Assembly: GCA_965221195.1 (NCBI GenBank)
Contig: OZ244864.1
Span: forward strand, 186,001 to 250,000
DNA length: 64,000 nt
Direction of reading: 5' to 3'
Origin: Poriferisodalis sp965221195
GTDB lineage: Bacteria; Actinomycetota; Acidimicrobiia; Acidimicrobiales; Poriferisodalaceae
The notes under the pieces are model-generated. The model was not told the DNA's origin. It searched no databases and saw nothing but the letters and a program-made list of their open reading frames with translations. The position numbers and the translations under genes are program-made. Of this stretch, positions 60,891-64,000 are shown in pieces (the stretch's first letter is position 1; every line of letters begins with the position of its first letter).

Positions 60891-62077
60891 AGCGGCTGCT
60901 CCACACAGCGCAGCTGCTCCACACAGCGCGGAATCGCTTCGATAGCACGCTCAACCTCCCACAGTTCGGTACACCAACCCAGCGACAGGCGCAATGACCC
61001 CGCCGCTGCGCGACGGTCAAAGCCCATTGCCGCGAGAACATGGCTGGGTTCCATCGCTCCTGACGCGCAAGAAGCCGCTGCGGAAGCCATGACACCGCAC
61101 CGGTCCAAAAGCACTAGTAGTGCCTCGGTCTCGATGCCATCGATCAACAGTTGGCAGATGCCCGCAGCACGGTTAGACCGCTCAACGCTCTCACTGCAAC
61201 CATCGATGCGCGACAGCAGGCCGTCGGCCAGTCGTTCGGTCAGCGAAGCCGCCCGGCAGATCTCATCATCTCGTGCTGCCGTCTGGGTCGCTAACGCTGC
61301 AGCGAGCGCAGCAATACCCGCAGTGTTGTGGGTGCCGCTGCGGCGGTCGGCTTCTTGTCCTCCGCCGAGCTGCTGCGCTGCCACTGAGACACCGGAACGG
61401 ACGGCTAGCAGGCCTACACCTTTGGGACCGCCGAACTTGTGGGCGCTCAGCGACAGCAAGTCAGCCGGGCGCGTCGCTTCGGCAACATCTACCCAGTTGA
61501 TGCCCTGCACTGCGTCGGTATGCAGCAACGCATCTGGAGCGTGCTGACGCATCACTTCGGCGACAGCGCCGAGGTCGGCAATAACGCCGGATTCGTTGTT
61601 GACGAGCATCACCGACACCAGCCCCACCGGTGGGCCGGCATCGGGCGACAGCAGCGCAGCCAAGTGCCCCAGATCGACCTTGCCTTCGGCATCAACGCGC
61701 ACATGGCGCCCACCTACGGCCTCAACGGGGTGCAGCACGGCATGGTGCTCGGTTGCCGGGCAGACAGCTGTGGTGCCCGCAGCGATGGTGACACCTCGCA
61801 CGGCGAGGTTGTCGGCTTCGGTGCCGCCGCTGGTGAACACAATGCCGTGAGGGTCAAACCCCAGCACGCTCGCCGCGATCTCGCGTGCGTCATCAATGGC
61901 CGCTCTAGACGCGCGGGCCATGCGGTGAGCACCGGACGGATTGGCGAACTGCTCCTCTAAGAACGGCATCATGGCGTCAACAGCACACCGCCGCATCGGC
62001 GTTGACGCAGCGCAGTCAAGGTAGGCAGGACGCTGGCCGTGCTGGTGAGATTCCAGCCGATTCTGCACGGCGCTCAT
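60887..62077 (-). CDS. Cysteine desulfurase (IscS/NifS-like)
   Basis: 396 residues. The PLP lysine is in SLSAHKFGGPKGVGLLAV and the catalytic cysteine in ASCASGAMEPSHVLAAMG, the type I loop. Starts at 62077 (MSAVQNRLESHQHGQRPAYLDCAAST). With mnmA directly downstream it most likely feeds tRNA thiolation. Such enzymes can also mobilise selenium, which would matter for the two selenoproteins, but that is speculation. Confidence 0.95.
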   Translation of the reverse strand: MSAVQNRLESHQHGQRPAYLDCAASTPMRRCAVDAMMPFLEEQFANPSGAHRMARASRAAIDDAREIAASVLGFDPHGIVFTSGGTEADNLAVRGVTIAAGTTAVCPATEHHAVLHPVEAVGGRHVRVDAEGKVDLGHLAALLSPDAGPPVGLVSVMLVNNESGVIADLGAVAEVMRQHAPDALLHTDAVQGINWVDVAEATRPADLLSLSAHKFGGPKGVGLLAVRSGVSVAAQQLGGGQEADRRSGTHNTAGIAALAAALATQTAARDDEICRAASLTERLADGLLSRIDGCSESVERSNRAAGICQLLIDGIETEALLVLLDRCGVMASAAASCASGAMEPSHVLAAMGFDRRAAAGSLRLSLGWCTELWEVERAIEAIPRCVEQLRCVEQPL

Positions 62078-62263
62078 GCCGTGAGGCTAGGACAGCGCGA
62101 TGAAATCGCCCCGTGGGGATGCCACACTTGCCATTGACCCCAGAACGCGCGTCAACGCGACACAGCAATGGGCCACAATGCAGCAACGGGCCGCAACGCC
62201 GCTCATACTGCATCACAGACATCAACGCAGACACCAACATCAACACAGCAGGCATTCACACTC

Positions 62264-63388
62264 ATGGACATTGAGGTTTGCATCGACATCCCCGCTCCGC
62301 CTCAGGAGGTCTGGGACTATGCGGCCGACCTCGCCCGCAATCCTGAGTGGATGGCGGACGCCGAGTCGGTCTCTTTCACATCCGCTTCCACCGAAGGCGT
62401 GGGCACCACCTTTGACTGCGTAACCAAAGTCGGGCCGCTGAAAACCACCGACAGAATTGAGGTCACCGAGTGGGACCCACCACACACGCTCGGTATCACC
62501 CATCACGGCACTGTGACCGGCAGTGGCCGCTTCACGCTGACGCCGACCGCGGAAGGCACGCGTTTCACTTGGAGTGAAGATCTCACCCTGCCGTGGTACT
62601 TCGGAGCGCGGATTGGTCAACGCCCAGCCTCGGCTGTGCTGGAGCGCATCTGGCGACGGAATCTGCGCACCCTGAGGGCTCGGATACTTGAGCAGCAGCA
62701 AGGCCCAACCGGACACGAGCCGGGACCTTTGCTGGGCATGGGCAGCGACTCAGAAGTACGCGCGTACGGCCCACATGTCATCCGCATCAGCCGGCGAGGA
62801 CGCAATCTCGCTCACGAAGCCGAAGCCATGCGCCACGTCCGGGCGTACGGCTATCCCGCCCCAGAGGTCATCTCTGTGCCCGATGAGCACTCAGTGGTGA
62901 TGGAACGACTTTCGGGACCGACGATGCTCGATGATCTCGCAGCAAAACCGTGGCTGGCACTGCGGCACGCCAAGGGTTTGGCGCAACTGCACCATCAGCT
63001 CGGTGATGTGCCCGCCCCCGGTGATTGGGTCAAGGTCTCAAGCGGCACCTCCGTGGTGCATCTCGACCTTCAACCCGACAACGTCAAGCTCACGCCCGAC
63101 GGTCCTGTAGTCATCGACTGGTCGAATGCCGCCGCCGGGGAAGCAGCATTCGACGCTGCGTCCACTTACGTCCGGTTGTGTACCGCCGCTCCCGACAACC
63201 ATGCCGCTGCGCGTGCTGTCATCAACGCGTTCCGCACCCGCTTCGCCCGCGCCTTCTGTAAGGAGTTCGGTGCCGATGCGATCTTGTCGCGTGTACGAGC
63301 AGCGGCCGATTTGCGGCTGCTGGACCGCAACCTGAATCCCGGCGAGCGCGAAGCGGTGTTTGCGCTCGCCCGTGGCGAACTCAACTGA
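62264..63388 (+). CDS. SRPBCC-domain and phosphotransferase (APH-like) fusion
   Basis: 374 residues from ATG 62264; the frame opens earlier. Residues 1-145 are a START/SRPBCC lipid- or ligand-binding cavity (CIDIPAPPQEVWDYAADLARNPEWMADAESVSF). Residues about 155-374 look like an aminoglycoside/choline-kinase-type phosphotransferase: VRAYGPHVIRISRR, EAEAMRHVRAYGYPAPEVI, MERLSGPTM, catalytic VVHLDLQPDNVKLTPDGPVVIDWSNAAAGE (Asp and DW in place of DFG). The first kinase lysine is not obvious. The substrate is unknown. The fusion is unusual. Confidence 0.82.
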   Translation: MDIEVCIDIPAPPQEVWDYAADLARNPEWMADAESVSFTSASTEGVGTTFDCVTKVGPLKTTDRIEVTEWDPPHTLGITHHGTVTGSGRFTLTPTAEGTRFTWSEDLTLPWYFGARIGQRPASAVLERIWRRNLRTLRARILEQQQGPTGHEPGPLLGMGSDSEVRAYGPHVIRISRRGRNLAHEAEAMRHVRAYGYPAPEVISVPDEHSVVMERLSGPTMLDDLAAKPWLALRHAKGLAQLHHQLGDVPAPGDWVKVSSGTSVVHLDLQPDNVKLTPDGPVVIDWSNAAAGEAAFDAASTYVRLCTAAPDNHAAARAVINAFRTRFARAFCKEFGADAILSRVRAAADLRLLDRNLNPGEREAVFALARGELN

Positions 63389-63423
63389 GCAGCTCTCACA
63401 ACGCGGGCAGCTCTCACAACGGG
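63389..63423. repeat. 18-bp direct repeat after the fusion gene
   Basis: GCAGCTCTCACAAC at 63389 and 63407, directly after the stop. A second imperfect repeat (TTCGTTYGGGCTCAGC) lies at about 63508-63540 just before the meaB stop. Confidence 0.7.
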
Positions 63424-63547
63424 CATCTCGCACAGCGAGCAGGCCCTCACGATGGCAGCTCCTTGCAGCGGCGCTCACGGGCTAGTTGCGCCACAGCTCC
63501 ACCATTTCGTTCGGGCTCAGCTCTTCGTTTGGGCTCAGCCCAACTTC

Positions 63548-64000
63548 TCAGTTGGCCTCCGTGAGCAGCGCTTCGGCTGCGGCGTAGGGATCTAGTTCGC
63601 GCCGGGCGAGCCGTTCTCGCAGCCCTGCAGCAGTCGGGCCGCCGGCAAGCGCAGCCACACGCTCAGCAATCGTGACGCGCAATATCTCATCGAGTTCAGA
63701 ATCTGCACGCGCAGCACGACGAGACTCCAGTTCGCCTGAGGCGACGCAATGGTCACGATGGTCACAGATGGCATCCCACAGTCCAGACGCTCCCTCCCCG
63801 GTCGTGCCGACCGATGTGAGGATTGGCGGTTCCCACTCGCCGGGTGCCGACAGTTCGAGCATCTGGCGAATGTCCCTGCATGTCTCAGACGTACCGGGAC
63901 GGTCAGCCTTGTTCACCACGAAGATGTCGGCGATCTCCATCAGTCCGGCCTTGTTGGCCTGCACCGAGTCGCCCCAGCCGGGGTTCACCACGACAACGGT
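63548..64000 (-). CDS. meaB: GTPase MeaB (methylmalonyl-CoA mutase chaperone), C-terminal part
   Basis: The last 150 residues of a MeaB/ArgK-type G protein; the gene runs off the right edge. The G4 motif FVVNKADRPG, VVVNPGWGDSVQANKAGLMEIADI and LTSVGTTGEGASGLWDAICDH are diagnostic; the Walker A is outside the window. MeaB protects and reloads B12-dependent acyl-CoA mutases. It fits the propionyl/ethylmalonyl-CoA metabolism suggested by the lyase and dehydrogenase genes. Confidence 0.93.
   Translation of the reverse strand, partial: TVVVVNPGWGDSVQANKAGLMEIADIFVVNKADRPGTSETCRDIRQMLELSAPGEWEPPILTSVGTTGEGASGLWDAICDHRDHCVASGELESRRAARADSELDEILRVTIAERVAALAGGPTAAGLRERLARRELDPYAAAEALLTEAN

Noticed and set aside
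1..64000. Alternative genetic code (UGA as Trp)
   Set aside because: Many well-recognised genes end in TGA at the expected family length, so UGA is a stop outside the two Sec sites.
1..64000. tRNA or rRNA genes
   Set aside because: No cloverleaf or conserved rRNA stretch was recognised in the gaps by eye; a covariance-model search would decide.

Overview
The window is high-GC bacterial DNA, tightly packed, with many GTG starts and many 1-4 base overlaps between genes. The gene families point to an actinomycete, probably of the class Acidimicrobiia: an F420-type luciferase-like oxidoreductase, a SufU-type SUF system, GatCAB, and a NAD-dependent ligase near gatCAB. This is inference from families and base composition; no rRNA or tRNA gene was seen. 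TGA is the normal stop of most genes, so the standard code is in use.

Layout: 1-2.2 kb, ilvB with a leader peptide and attenuator. 2.2-14.8 kb, housekeeping genes: a PQQ-type sugar dehydrogenase lipoprotein, a MATE exporter, gatCAB, ligA, a hydrolase and an acyl-CoA dehydrogenase. 15-19.5 kb, a membrane molybdopterin oxidoreductase, a metallo-hydrolase and an ABC-2 exporter. 19.7-21.2 kb, a decayed MvaI/BcnI-like restriction-modification pair with an intact methylase and an endonuclease carrying two in-frame stops. 21.4-22.6 kb, an AhpD-like gene read as a selenoprotein (CxxU plus SECIS hairpin), downstream of an FMN reductase. 22.7-27 kb, an amidase, then sufC-sufS-sufU. 27-32 kb, an accessory stretch with a VapBC-like module and a nuclease-RecQ helicase coupled to a coiled-coil protein. 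33-39.5 kb, the second SUF operon, sufB-mcl-citE-like-Cys-rich-sufD-Rieske-sufC, holding two CoA-ester lyases. 39.8-45.2 kb, an AT-richer accessory region with a UvrD-like helicase, a truncated nucleotidyltransferase and its regulator, and a DUF4143-type ATPase plus a remnant of a second copy. 45.4-52.9 kb, a mixed region including a methyltransferase-AlkB pair, a second toxin-antitoxin module and oligopeptidase B. 53-55.2 kb, a thioredoxin-domain protein followed by a UGSC-motif selenoprotein with its own SECIS hairpin, abutting a mutY fragment. 55.4-57.7 kb, genes resembling mesaconyl-CoA hydratase and methylsuccinyl-CoA dehydrogenase. 59.4-62 kb, mnmA and a cysteine desulfurase. 62.3-64 kb, an SRPBCC-phosphotransferase fusion and the end of meaB.

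Three themes stand out. First, there are two independent selenoprotein genes in 64 kb, each interrupted by UGA at the redox-active position of its family and each with a perfect hairpin at bacterial SECIS distance; ordinary gene calling would split or truncate both. Second, short tandem repeats repeatedly start or end on stop codons (ilvB, sufC, ptrB/MauE, the UGSC gene, the acyl-CoA dehydrogenase), including a six-copy 30-bp array in which every unit is a hairpin. Third, pieces of a likely ethylmalonyl-CoA route (mcl, mch, mcd, meaB) are scattered, two of them inside an iron-sulfur assembly operon.
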